Assembly (NCBI GenBank): GCA_017965445.1
Contig: JAGCPZ010000027.1
Location: 1-64,000 of the forward strand
Direction of reading: 5' to 3'
Length of the DNA stretch: 64,000 nucleotides
DNA from: Fibrobacter sp.
Lineage (GTDB): Bacteria > Fibrobacterota > Fibrobacteria > Fibrobacterales > Fibrobacteraceae
A program made the position numbers and the translations under genes. Below, piece after piece: positions 36,100-44,860 of the stretch (position 1 is its first letter; every line of letters starts with the position of its first letter). The notes under the pieces are model-generated. The model was not told the DNA's origin. It ran no database searches and saw nothing but the letters and a program-made list of their open reading frames with translations.

Positions 36100-37218
36100 A
36101 TGAAAAAAGTTGCGATTATCTGCAATAAAGGTTTTGGCTCTGATGGAATATCTGCTTTCATCATGAATAATTATAGGTGTTTTGATCATAAGCTTTTTCG
36201 TTGTACGCTTATTTACCCCGCTTTTTTTGGAGATATCGGTGTCATTAATGAAAAAATATCCGATTTTTCGAAAAACGGAGATTCATCACTTTATCTTCCT
36301 AAGTCGCAAGGTGTTGTCAAGTATTTTTTTCTTTTAGTTCGTCACTTGAAAAAACAAAAATATGATGTTGTTCATATTCACGGAAGTAGCGCAAGTATTG
36401 TGTTAGAGGTTTTGGCTGCAAAAATTGCCGGTGTAAAGAATGTATGTACGCATAGCCACAATACGACTGGAAATCATATATTTGTCCATAAAATCTGTAG
36501 AATCTTGTTGAATTTAACAGTTACAAATTGTTTAGCGTGTGGGCGTAAAGCGGGACTCTGGATGTATGGAAATCGGCGAACGTTTCAAATTGTTCCCAAT
36601 GGAATAGAGCTTTCTAAGTATAAATTTATGGAAAATATCCGGGTTTCAGTTCGAAAAAAATTGAATGTTCCTGAAAATCAAATGCTTATTGGGCATGTGG
36701 GGGGGACGAACGCCCAAAAGAATCAAAAGTTCTTGGTTGAATTTGCAAGTCTGGCCCAAAAAAGGAATTTGAGTATTCGAATGGTTTTTATTGGTCCGGG
36801 TTATGGGTCTTATTTAAAAGAAATTCAAGATAATGTGAAATCATTAAATTTAACGGATTGTGTCTCTTTTTTAGGGCAGCGGGCAGACGTGAATGAACTT
36901 ATGATGGGGATGGATGCTTTCTTTTTGCCTTCTTTATTTGAAGGATTCCCGATAGTGTCAATCGAAGCGCAAGCTTCGGGGTTACCGACATTTATGTCGG
37001 ATACGATTTCTAAAGAAGCTGAAATTACGGATTTAGTTCGTTGGCTACCGATAGATAAAGGGCCGGAGTGTTGGTTGCAGATGTTGGAAAAATGCTCGTT
37101 TTCAAAGAATCGTTCTTTATACGCTAATGAGGTTGCGAAACGTGGTTTTGACGTTCAAACGTCATCGGCTTTGTTGCAAAAGATATATTTAGGTGTTACG
37201 GATGAAATTGATAGATAA
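36100..37218 (+). CDS. GT4 family glycosyltransferase
   Basis: 372 residues of GT-B fold. N-terminus KKVAIICNKGFGSDGISAFIMNNY. DVVHIHGSSASIVLEVLAAKIAGVKNVCTHSHN (family region) is the acceptor domain. VGHVGGTNAQKNQKFLVEFA-like and FFLPSLFEGFPIVSIEAQASGLP give the EX7E nucleotide-sugar site. Similar to EpsF/CapM-type capsule transferases. Eighteen bp after the GT14 gene, same strand. Donor sugar cannot be assigned. Confidence 0.87.
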   Translation: MKKVAIICNKGFGSDGISAFIMNNYRCFDHKLFRCTLIYPAFFGDIGVINEKISDFSKNGDSSLYLPKSQGVVKYFFLLVRHLKKQKYDVVHIHGSSASIVLEVLAAKIAGVKNVCTHSHNTTGNHIFVHKICRILLNLTVTNCLACGRKAGLWMYGNRRTFQIVPNGIELSKYKFMENIRVSVRKKLNVPENQMLIGHVGGTNAQKNQKFLVEFASLAQKRNLSIRMVFIGPGYGSYLKEIQDNVKSLNLTDCVSFLGQRADVNELMMGMDAFFLPSLFEGFPIVSIEAQASGLPTFMSDTISKEAEITDLVRWLPIDKGPECWLQMLEKCSFSKNRSLYANEVAKRGFDVQTSSALLQKIYLGVTDEIDR

Positions 37219-37261
37219 TCACATAATATTAGATGATTCATTAGTTTAGAGGATTGTCAAA

Positions 37262-37819
37262 ATGATAAAAAGTAAGTCTGATTTGAAAGCCTATATAAAG
37301 GCTGATTTTGAACGCCAACAAATGAAACACCCGATATGGGCCTCGCTGACATATGGTGAACATGCGGTAACTCGCAAATATCTTGAGACACTGCGTAAAT
37401 TGGAATTCTATCAGAATAATAAGAAAAATTTGATTTGCAAGTTGCTTTATGCATTCTACTTTTTAAAATACAGAAAAAATTGTTTGAAGTATGGTATGTA
37501 TATATTTCCGAATACGTCAGGACCCGGACTTTTATTACCGCACCTTGGTTTTGTAAGAATTGGACCACAAACAAAAATGGGTGCTAATTGCACAGTTTTG
37601 CCAATGGTTCTTTTTGGTAAAAAAAATCCGGAAATTGATTGCTCGATTACTATTGGCGACAATTGCTATGTTAGCACGGGTGCTACGATTCTTGGCCCCG
37701 TAAAAATAGGGAATAACGTTACAATTGGTGCTGGAGCTGTAGTGACTAAGGACATTCCTGATAATGCTGTTGTTGGCGGTGTTCCCGCAAAAGTGATTAA
37801 GTTTAAGTCTTTTACATGA
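37262..37819 (+). CDS. Left-handed beta-helix (hexapeptide) acetyltransferase, CysE/WcaB-like
   Basis: 185 residues. C-terminal hexapeptide repeats ([46 protein letters not shown] in part) end with [19 protein letters not shown], typical of serine-acetyltransferase-like enzymes. Capsule loci use such enzymes to O-acetylate sugars. The N-terminal 80 residues are helical, as in CysE. With the MBOAT/SGNH pair, this is a second probable acetylation function in the locus. Confidence 0.85.
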   Translation: MIKSKSDLKAYIKADFERQQMKHPIWASLTYGEHAVTRKYLETLRKLEFYQNNKKNLICKLLYAFYFLKYRKNCLKYGMYIFPNTSGPGLLLPHLGFVRIGPQTKMGANCTVLPMVLFGKKNPEIDCSITIGDNCYVSTGATILGPVKIGNNVTIGAGAVVTKDIPDNAVVGGVPAKVIKFKSFT

Positions 37820-37881
37820 AAATCTTGAGGATTGATTAAACATCTTTGGTTTTATTGCAAAAGTTTATTTGGAACAAATAT

Positions 37882-39027
37882 ATGACAAAGATTAAACTTC
37901 TTCATTTTATTAATAGTTTAAATATAGGGGGCGCTGAATCCCTTGTGAAAGATTACGCTCTTTTGATAGATAAAGAAAAATTTGATGTTGTTATTTTATG
38001 CCATGACCGAATTGGTTCGCTATATGAAAAGTTATTACAAAATGCGGGAATACGAATTTTTTTTATTAGTGATTTTTTCCCGTTTAAAAAGCTGTATTTT
38101 AATCGTCTTGTAAATAAAATTGTACGTCATTCGTACTTGGATAAATTAATTGCGAAAATTATTATAAAAAAGGAAAAACCAGATATCATTCATTCGCACC
38201 AGCCTTTTAACAGAATTATCGAATTTGTAAATCCTTCAAAAAAATGCAAATTGTTTCATACAGTACATTCTGAACCCAAGGAATTTTGGTGTACAGGAAC
38301 CCGTTATGCTAATAGGGATTTTAAAGCGGTTTCTTCATTAATAAAAAAACATGGAATGAGGCTAATTGCTTTGCATGAACCTATGCGACAAGAACTCAAT
38401 CAAATGTTTCATGTAAACAATACGGTTGTATTAAACAATGGTATAGATTTTAGTAGGTTTAATGTTTCAGAATCGAAAGAAGTGATTCGTAAAGAATTGA
38501 ATATCAGTGAAGACGCTTTTCTTGTTGGTCATGTTGGGCGCTTCGTTCCTTTAAAAAGGCACGATTTAATTGTAGATTCGTTTTATGAACTTTGCAAAAT
38601 AAAAAAGAATGCGCATTTACTTCTAGTGGGTTCAGGAGAATTGCGTTCACACATAGAAGAAAAAATAAAATTAATGCAACTGAGAGAGAAAGTAACGATA
38701 TTGGAGCCGAGGTTGGATATTCCTAGGATAATGAAGTCGCTGGATGTATTTATATTCCCTTCTCTTTTTGAAGGCTTGGGAATTGTTTTGATAGAGGCTC
38801 AAAGAATGGGTGTTCCTTGTGTTGTTTCTGATGCGATCCCTGAAGCGGCTAACGTTTCGAATTTAGTAGTGAAAATGCCCAAAGATTCAGCTCCATTGCA
38901 ATGGGCCGAAAAACTGAATGGAGCGTGTTCAATTCATCCTGAATATTTTGGAATTGAAAAATGGGATATGAGTATTGTTGTAAAACAATTAGAAAATTTG
39001 TATTTGCAGGAAATATCTCAAGGTTAA
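37882..39027 (+). CDS. GT4 family glycosyltransferase
   Basis: 381 residues from ATG 37882; the frame stays open to a TTG at 37846, which is less likely. N-terminus KIKLLHFINSLNIGGAESLVKDYALLI is the GT-B acceptor motif. C-terminal VGHVGRFVPLKRHDLIVDSF and FPSLFEGLGIVLIEAQRMGVPCVVSD carry the EX7E nucleotide-sugar site. Same type as the enzymes at 34068 and 36100 but not a close copy. Sugar unknown. Confidence 0.86.
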   Translation: MTKIKLLHFINSLNIGGAESLVKDYALLIDKEKFDVVILCHDRIGSLYEKLLQNAGIRIFFISDFFPFKKLYFNRLVNKIVRHSYLDKLIAKIIIKKEKPDIIHSHQPFNRIIEFVNPSKKCKLFHTVHSEPKEFWCTGTRYANRDFKAVSSLIKKHGMRLIALHEPMRQELNQMFHVNNTVVLNNGIDFSRFNVSESKEVIRKELNISEDAFLVGHVGRFVPLKRHDLIVDSFYELCKIKKNAHLLLVGSGELRSHIEEKIKLMQLREKVTILEPRLDIPRIMKSLDVFIFPSLFEGLGIVLIEAQRMGVPCVVSDAIPEAANVSNLVVKMPKDSAPLQWAEKLNGACSIHPEYFGIEKWDMSIVVKQLENLYLQEISQG

Positions 39028-39102
39028 ATTAAAATGGATAATTTGGATATGATACGATATTTATCAAGTGAAAATGTTTTTTTGTTTTGAGGGCCTTTTC
39101 CA

Positions 39103-40125
39103 GTGAATGAAAATATAAAAGTTTCTGTCGTTATTCCTATTTACAATGTATTACCGTATTTGCGGACTTGTTTGGATTCGTTAACAGCGCAAACTATTCA
39201 AGAAAGCGAATTTATTATGGTGTCAGATGGAGCTTCTGAAGAAGAGTGCTCTATATGCAATGAATATGTTGCCAAAGATTCACGGTTTAAATTTTTTAGA
39301 CGAGAACATGCAGGTGTTTCTGCAACAAGAAATTATGGTGTGGCGCAAGCTCGGGGGGAATATATAACATTCGTTGATAGCGATGATTGGGTCGCACCGG
39401 GAATCTTTGAAGAAGCCTATGAATTATCTAAAGAAAAAGATTGTGATGTCACGTTTTGGAATTATGTTGAAGTTTCTCCGCAAAAAAGAAGCCTACAAAA
39501 ATTTTCATTAATGAATAGTGGCGTTTTATCAAAAGAAATGTTAATAACTATAAGGAAAAACCTTTGTTTTGTAGAAAAGAAAAGATTCATGATTATTGCT
39601 GTCCCTTGGGGTAAATTATATAGAGCGTCTTTGGTAAGGAATATACCATTTGAAGAGGATATAGAGAGTGGAGAAGACAGAATATTCAATTTACAAATAT
39701 TTTTAAAAGATGTCCGTGTGGTGTATTTAAATCGAGATTCGTACTTCTATAGGCGAAATGATTTTTCTATAACCAATAAGTATCGTCATAATGCGTTTGA
39801 CGTTCTCATGAAAGGTATTAGAAGATTGGATGATTTAACAAATGGTGAACAATATACGGAAATTTGCAATGAAACGTTGTATAAGTTCGTAGAAAGTTTA
39901 TCACGAGACTACTTCCATAAGGATAATCCGTTTCCGTTTAAAGAAAATATTGATAGACTTAAACAAATCTTTTATTCAGAAATGTTTCGAAATGTTGTAA
40001 ATGGATGTTCTTTCCGTAAATTAAATAAATGCCATAAAATTGACTACCTTTTTATAAAATGTAAAATTTTTCCTTGGCTTTATATTAGAACAGTCCTCTT
40101 TTCGTTAAAAAGAAATTTTTTTTAG
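39103..40125 (+). CDS. GT2 family glycosyltransferase, tandem copy 1
   Basis: 340 residues, GT-A fold. N-terminal KVSVVIPIYNVLPYLRTCLDSL, the DXD-type site FVDSDDW and ISGEDRIFN-like ESGEDRIFNLQIF are standard for GT2. The GTG start (39103) is supported by GAGGG upstream and by the matching N-terminus of the next gene. It is clearly a duplicate of the gene at 40145: identical length class and shared C-terminal sequence (CHKIDYLFIK, FPWLYIRT). Confidence 0.87.
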   Translation: MNENIKVSVVIPIYNVLPYLRTCLDSLTAQTIQESEFIMVSDGASEEECSICNEYVAKDSRFKFFRREHAGVSATRNYGVAQARGEYITFVDSDDWVAPGIFEEAYELSKEKDCDVTFWNYVEVSPQKRSLQKFSLMNSGVLSKEMLITIRKNLCFVEKKRFMIIAVPWGKLYRASLVRNIPFEEDIESGEDRIFNLQIFLKDVRVVYLNRDSYFYRRNDFSITNKYRHNAFDVLMKGIRRLDDLTNGEQYTEICNETLYKFVESLSRDYFHKDNPFPFKENIDRLKQIFYSEMFRNVVNGCSFRKLNKCHKIDYLFIKCKIFPWLYIRTVLFSLKRNFF

Positions 40126-40144
40126 TTCTTAAATGGATTTAGTT

Positions 40145-41167
40145 ATGAATAATATAAAGGTTTCTGTCATTCTTCCTGTTTATAAAGTCCCGCTAGAATA
40201 TTTGCGAGATTGTTTGGATTCGCTTATTGCACAAACTTTGCGGGAATGTGAATTTATTATGGTGTCTGATGGAGCTCCTGAAGCAGAATGTTCTGTATGC
40301 GAGGAATATGTTGCCAGAGATTCTCGATTCAAGTTTTTTAAATGCGAACATGCAGGTGTTTCTGTTGCGAGAAATTTTGGAATAAGACAAGCACAAGGTG
40401 AGTATACGTCTTTCGTTGATAGTGATGATTGGATAGATGCAAATATTCTAAAAGAAGCCTATGATTTTTCAAAGAAAAATGATAGTGATGTGACTTTTTG
40501 GAATTGTGTTACGGTATCCAATAAAAAGAAACTTCCTGTTCGATATTCAACGATGGATAAGTTTCTTTTGTCGGAAGAATCGTTAAATGCTATAAAAAGG
40601 AATCTTTTCTTTGCCGAACATAAGAAATATCTGGTTTTTATTTATCCGGTATGTAAATTGTATAAGGCGTCTTTGGTGAAAAATTTCATGTTCGAAGAAA
40701 ATCTAGAAATAGGAGAAGATCGAATTTTTAATATGCATGTTTTTTCAAAAGATATACGTGTGGCGTATTTGAATCGGAGTGCTTATTTTTATAGACAAAA
40801 TGCTGATTCGATAACAAAGAAATATCGTCATGACGCGTTTGATACACTCATGAAATATGTTGAACGGATGAAGGAACTTTCAAATGGAATGTATCACGCA
40901 GAAATTTGTAACGAAATACTATACAAATTTGTTGAGAGTTTATCTCTAGATTACTACCATAAAGATAATCCTTATCCGTCTAAAGATAATATCAAAAGGC
41001 TTAAACAAGTCTTTTATTCAGAAGATTTTCGAAATGTTGTGAAAGGATGTAATTTTCGCAAATTAAATCGTTGCCATAAAATCGACTACCTTTTTATCAG
41101 GTTCAAATTTATCCCTTGGCTCTATATTAGAACTAAATTTCTTGGTTTAAAAAACAGACTGTTTTAA
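40145..41167 (+). CDS. GT2 family glycosyltransferase, tandem copy 2
   Basis: 340 residues from ATG 40145 (an ATG at 40133 is also in frame). Same architecture as the preceding gene: KVSVILPVYKVPLEYLRDCLDSL, FVDSDDW, EIGEDRIFNMHVF and the shared C-terminus. The two proteins are well over half identical by eye but differ most in the middle (acceptor) part, about residues 120-170. They may add two related sugars or the same sugar in different linkages. Last gene of the AT-rich island. Confidence 0.87.
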   Translation: MNNIKVSVILPVYKVPLEYLRDCLDSLIAQTLRECEFIMVSDGAPEAECSVCEEYVARDSRFKFFKCEHAGVSVARNFGIRQAQGEYTSFVDSDDWIDANILKEAYDFSKKNDSDVTFWNCVTVSNKKKLPVRYSTMDKFLLSEESLNAIKRNLFFAEHKKYLVFIYPVCKLYKASLVKNFMFEENLEIGEDRIFNMHVFSKDIRVAYLNRSAYFYRQNADSITKKYRHDAFDTLMKYVERMKELSNGMYHAEICNEILYKFVESLSLDYYHKDNPYPSKDNIKRLKQVFYSEDFRNVVKGCNFRKLNRCHKIDYLFIRFKFIPWLYIRTKFLGLKNRLF

Positions 41168-41213
41168 AAAGCCATACGTAAGTAATGATTTTAGTGCTAT
41201 TTTGTAATTTTTC

Positions 41214-41219
41214 TATATT
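41214..41219 (+). promoter_or_regulatory. Candidate -10 box (TATATT) before rfbB
   Basis: TATATT 24 bp before the rfbB ATG; the matching -35 position with a 17-bp spacer reads TTAGTG (41191-41196), a weak match. Suggests rfbB-rfbC can be expressed separately from the island. Confidence 0.4.
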
Positions 41220-41242
41220 TAGACCAAATAAATGGGAAAAAC

Positions 41243-42379
41243 ATGAAAAAAACAATTGTCATTACCGGCGGTGCAGGCTTTATCGGGAGCCATGTTGTTC
41301 GCCTTTTCGTGAACAAGTATCCTGAATACAAGATTATCAACCTCGATAAGCTGACCTATGCAGGCAACCTTGCGAACCTCAAGGACATCGAAGGGAAGCC
41401 GAACTACAAGTTCGTGAAGATGGACATATGCGACTTCGACGCGTTCTACAAGCTCATGCAGGACGAACAGGTCGATGGCATCATCCACCTCGCTGCCGAA
41501 AGCCATGTCGATCGCTCCATCAAGGACCCGTTCACTTTCGCGAAGACGAACGTGATGGGAACTTTGAGCCTGTTGCAGGCCGCGAAGCTCTATTGGGAAA
41601 GCCTCCCCGAGAAGTACGAGGGCAAGCGCTTCTACCATATTTCGACGGACGAAGTTTATGGCGCTCTCAAGATGAACCACCCGGAAGGCATCACGCCTCC
41701 GTTCACCACGACTGCTTCGAGTTCCGAACATCACCTGGCCTACGGCGACGACTTCTTCTACGAGACGACCAAGTACACGCCGCATAGTCCCTACTCGGCG
41801 AGTAAGGCGGGTTCCGACCACTTCGTTCGCGCGTTCCACGACACCTACGGCATGCCGACCATCGTGACGAACTGCTCCAACAACTACGGTCCGTACCAGT
41901 TCCCCGAAAAGCTCATCCCGCTTTTTATCAACAACATCCGCCACAAGAAGCCGCTTCCGGTCTATGGCAAGGGCGAGAACGTGCGCGACTGGCTCTTCGT
42001 GGAAGACCATGCCCGCGCCATCGACGTGATTTTCCATAACGGCAAAATTGCCGAGACGTACAATATCGGCGGCTTCAACGAATGGAAGAACATCGACATC
42101 ATCAAGGTCGTCATCAAGACTGTTGACAGGCTCCTTGGCCGCGCCGAAGGCGAGGACATGGACCTCATCACCTACGTGACGGACCGCCTAGGCCACGACG
42201 CGCGTTACGCCATCGACTCCACCAAGCTCCAGAAGGAACTGGGCTGGGAACCGAGCCTCCAGTTCGAAGAAGGCATCGAAAAGACGGTGCGCTGGTACCT
42301 CGATAACCAGGAATGGCTCGACAACATCACCAGCGGCGACTACGAGAAGTATTACGAAACGATGTATAAGAATAGGTAG
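41243..42379 (+). CDS. rfbB: dTDP-glucose 4,6-dehydratase
   Basis: 378 residues of the extended short-chain dehydrogenase type. N-terminal NAD motif GGAGFIGSHV, active-site STDEVYG (the family's Asp-Glu proton donors) and YSASKAGSDH (Tyr-x3-Lys). Makes dTDP-4-keto-6-deoxyglucose for rhamnose and other deoxysugars. It is slightly longer than average owing to an insert around residues 145-180 (EGITPPFTTTASSSEHHLAYGDD). Codon use returns to the GC-richer chromosomal style, marking the right edge of the AT-rich island. Confidence 0.95.
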   Translation: MKKTIVITGGAGFIGSHVVRLFVNKYPEYKIINLDKLTYAGNLANLKDIEGKPNYKFVKMDICDFDAFYKLMQDEQVDGIIHLAAESHVDRSIKDPFTFAKTNVMGTLSLLQAAKLYWESLPEKYEGKRFYHISTDEVYGALKMNHPEGITPPFTTTASSSEHHLAYGDDFFYETTKYTPHSPYSASKAGSDHFVRAFHDTYGMPTIVTNCSNNYGPYQFPEKLIPLFINNIRHKKPLPVYGKGENVRDWLFVEDHARAIDVIFHNGKIAETYNIGGFNEWKNIDIIKVVIKTVDRLLGRAEGEDMDLITYVTDRLGHDARYAIDSTKLQKELGWEPSLQFEEGIEKTVRWYLDNQEWLDNITSGDYEKYYETMYKNR

Positions 42380-42489
42380 GTAGTGGGCTATGGGCTCGGC
42401 ACTCTGTGCCTTTGAGGTCGCGACTATGTCGCTTTGGGCTAAAGTAAGGCGCCATAGGCGCGATTATGAAACCTCATACCTCAGAGGGA

Positions 42490-42512
42490 GTCCTAGAGTG
42501 AAACGATAGGAC
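42490..42512. repeat. Intergenic inverted repeat before rfbC
   Basis: GTCCTA, 11 bp, TAGGAC within a stretch GAGGGAGTCC...GACGACCG. The whole 42380-42535 spacer consists of short imperfect repeats (GCACTCTGTGC, GGCGCCATAGGCGC) and no gene. It has the look of a dispersed Fibrobacter intergenic element, but no second copy lies in this window. Confidence 0.4.
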
Positions 42513-42535
42513 GACCGTGCTCAAACCTCATCGCT

Positions 42536-42554
42536 AAAAAATCGGAGATTTTTT
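42536..42554 (+). promoter_or_regulatory. Hairpin enclosing the rfbC ribosome-binding site
   Basis: AAAAAATC, GGA, GATTTTTT: a perfect 8-bp inverted repeat whose loop and first stem base form the Shine-Dalgarno GGAG, ending exactly at the rfbC ATG. It could hide the ribosome site when folded, though the stem is all A/T apart from one pair. Confidence 0.45.
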
Positions 42555-43121
42555 ATGGGCAAATTCAATTTTATCAAAACCTCCATCGAGGGTGTGACGA
42601 TTATCGAACCGACGGTCTTTGGCGACCAGCGCGGCTACTTTATGGAAACCTACAACAAGGCAGAATTCGATGCTGTCGGCTTGAATATGGTTTTCGTACA
42701 AGATAACGAATCCAGAAGCAAGAAGGGCGTGCTTCGCGGCCTCCATTTCCAGAAGAAGAATCCGCAGGGCAAGCTTGTCCGCGTGATCGAAGGCGAAGTG
42801 TTCGACGTGGCGGTTGATCTGCGCAAGGGTAGCCCCACGTTCGGCAAGTGGGAAGGTGTCGTGCTTTCTTCCGAGAACAAGAAGCAGTTCTACATCCCCG
42901 AAGGCTTTGCACACGGCTTCGTGGTGCTCAGCGAGACGGCGACTTTTGTCTATAAGTGCACCCGCCTTTACGACCCGAAGGACGAAGGTGGCTTGATGTG
43001 GAACGATCCCGAAATCGGCATCAAGTGGCCGGTAGGCAATGGTTTCGAGCCTCTCCTTTCCGAGAAGGACACGAAGAATCCGGCGCTCAAGGATCTTGGC
43101 TTCGCATTCTCGGAGCTCTGA
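42555..43121 (+). CDS. rfbC: dTDP-4-dehydrorhamnose 3,5-epimerase
   Basis: 188 residues, standard RmlC length, cupin fold. Typical blocks: RGYFMETYNKAEFDAVG, NESRSKKGVLRGLHFQ (catalytic His in LRGLHFQ), GEVFDVAVDLRKGSPTFG and YIPEGFAHGFVVLSE. Third step of dTDP-rhamnose synthesis; needs RmlD (rfbD) to finish, and that gene is not in the window. Follows rfbB by about 175 bp of repeat-like spacer. Confidence 0.95.
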   Translation: MGKFNFIKTSIEGVTIIEPTVFGDQRGYFMETYNKAEFDAVGLNMVFVQDNESRSKKGVLRGLHFQKKNPQGKLVRVIEGEVFDVAVDLRKGSPTFGKWEGVVLSSENKKQFYIPEGFAHGFVVLSETATFVYKCTRLYDPKDEGGLMWNDPEIGIKWPVGNGFEPLLSEKDTKNPALKDLGFAFSEL

Positions 43122-43244
43122 GTTTTCAGCCCGCAACTTTGTTGCTTTGAGCCATGAGTTTGATTGCTGTTTCGCCACAAACGCAACTCATTGCTCATCG
43201 CTCAATGCTCATTTCTCATTACTTTTTTCTATCTTTTACGCATC

Positions 43245-43688
43245 ATGAAAAATATTCTTGTTGTTTGTACTGGTAACATCTGCCGTAGTCCGACAGGGGA
43301 GTACCTCCTGAAGAAGGAACTCGGGCCGGATTTTAATGTGATGAGTGCTGGTCTTGGTGCATTGGTTGATAATCCTGCACATGAAATTGCTCAGAAAATT
43401 GCCATGCAGCATGGTGTGGATATGAGTGCCCATAGGGCTCGCCAAATTAATTTGGACATCCTGAAATGGGCAGACTTGATCTTGGTGATGGAAAACGGAC
43501 ATAAGAGGGAACTTTTGCATAAGTATCCCTGGCTAGAGGGTAAGGTTTTCCGCTATGGTGAATCTCACCAGGTGGATATCCCTGACCCGTATAGACGTCC
43601 AGAAAATGCATTTGTGTTGGCCTGGAATTTTATTTCTAAGCTGACGCCTTATTGGGTTGAAAAAATTAGGCAAAGTGAAGCCAAATAA
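43245..43688 (+). CDS. Low-molecular-weight protein tyrosine phosphatase (Wzb/Etp type)
   Basis: 147 residues. P-loop VCTGNICRSP (catalytic Cys8, Arg14) and the acid motif DPYRRP are both present, so it should be active. In capsule systems such phosphatases dephosphorylate the Wzc tyrosine kinase. It is followed 16 bp later by a Wza-like gene, but no Wzc is in the window. Start chosen at ATG 43245, where the P-loop is at the standard distance; the frame is open to 43164. Confidence 0.9.
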   Translation: MKNILVVCTGNICRSPTGEYLLKKELGPDFNVMSAGLGALVDNPAHEIAQKIAMQHGVDMSAHRARQINLDILKWADLILVMENGHKRELLHKYPWLEGKVFRYGESHQVDIPDPYRRPENAFVLAWNFISKLTPYWVEKIRQSEAK

Positions 43689-43704
43689 ATAAGAAAGGAA
43701 AAGT

Positions 43705-44841
43705 ATGAAAAAAATTGGTATAGTTCTTTGTGGTGTAGCCGCTGCAATCTTGAGTGGTTGTGCTGCTGGACCTCAAATGCGTATGGATGTTCCTTCGGAT
43801 TCCACAACATACAATGGAATCTCGTTCAAGCTTCATTCCATTGAGAAGGGAGATATGGGTGAACCTGTGGCGGCTCCTGTAAATCCTCAAGACGGTAATT
43901 TGGCCGATCTCATGGTGGATTCTCTCCCGGACTTGGAATATAGGATTGGACCGTTGGATATGGTTCAGGTAGTTGTTTGGGAACATCCAGAACTCACGTC
44001 TCCGATGGGTCAGTACCAGCCGGCCGGCCAGAAGGTGACGACCGATGGCAAGTTGTTCTATCCGTATGCAGGCGTGATTCAGGCCGCTGGTCTTACCGCC
44101 CAGGAACTCCGTCTTGAAATCACAAAGCGTCTTTCGGACAAGATTTTGAACGACCCTCAGGTGGATGTCCGTGTGACGGGTTATCACAGCCGCAAGGCTT
44201 TGGTGACGGGAGCAGTGAATAAACCCGGTTATGTGAAGTTTGACGAGAATCCGATGACGATTCCCGATGTCATTGCTGAAGTGGGCGGGTTTAACGAAAA
44301 GGCTGATCCTGCGTTTGTTCAACTCCGCCGTGGTGACAAAGTCTATAATATTGATTACGTCCGTGCATTCAAGGAGAACGTTCCTATCGAGCGCATCCTC
44401 GTGAAACCGGGTGACCAATTGTTTGTCCCGTTGAGGGCCGATACCGAAAGGGATAGGAAGGTCTATGTTCTCGGTGAGGTGCTGAGGAGCGGGGTTGTCC
44501 GCATGGACAATTACTTGACATTGGCAGAAGCCCTTGCTGCCGCTGGTGGTGTGAATGCCGTGAACGCCTCGTCGAGAGATATTTATGTTATCAGAAATAC
44601 GGCTCCTGACAAAATCGATATTTATCAGCTGAATGCGAAGAACGCGATGGCCCTTGCTATGGCAGACCGCTTTGAAATGAATCCGCGCGATATCGTGTAT
44701 GTCGATGCTTCTGGCCTTGCAACATGGAACCGTATCCTTGGTTTGATTACGCCGACGCTCAATGCTACAGTTAATACCGGTCATAATGCTGTTAACATGA
44801 TGTACTACATCCAGCAATTCCATAACACACAATGGAAGTAA
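43705..44841 (+). CDS. Polysaccharide export outer-membrane lipoprotein (Wza-like)
   Basis: 378 residues. Lipoprotein signal peptide with lipobox LSGC (Cys at about 20). The poly-export domain starts at YRIGPLDMVQVVVWEHPEL (about 75) and is followed by SLBB beta-grasp repeats (VTGAVNKPGYVKF; VYVLGEVLRSGVVRM). The C-terminus (ILGLITPTLNATVN) would give the membrane-crossing helix of the Wza pore. Forms the outer-membrane channel for capsule or exopolysaccharide. AAGGAAA ribosome site; operon with the phosphatase and the GDP-mannose gene. Confidence 0.92.
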   Translation: MKKIGIVLCGVAAAILSGCAAGPQMRMDVPSDSTTYNGISFKLHSIEKGDMGEPVAAPVNPQDGNLADLMVDSLPDLEYRIGPLDMVQVVVWEHPELTSPMGQYQPAGQKVTTDGKLFYPYAGVIQAAGLTAQELRLEITKRLSDKILNDPQVDVRVTGYHSRKALVTGAVNKPGYVKFDENPMTIPDVIAEVGGFNEKADPAFVQLRRGDKVYNIDYVRAFKENVPIERILVKPGDQLFVPLRADTERDRKVYVLGEVLRSGVVRMDNYLTLAEALAAAGGVNAVNASSRDIYVIRNTAPDKIDIYQLNAKNAMALAMADRFEMNPRDIVYVDASGLATWNRILGLITPTLNATVNTGHNAVNMMYYIQQFHNTQWK

Positions 44842-44860
44842 TCGGAAATAGGGTGACGCT

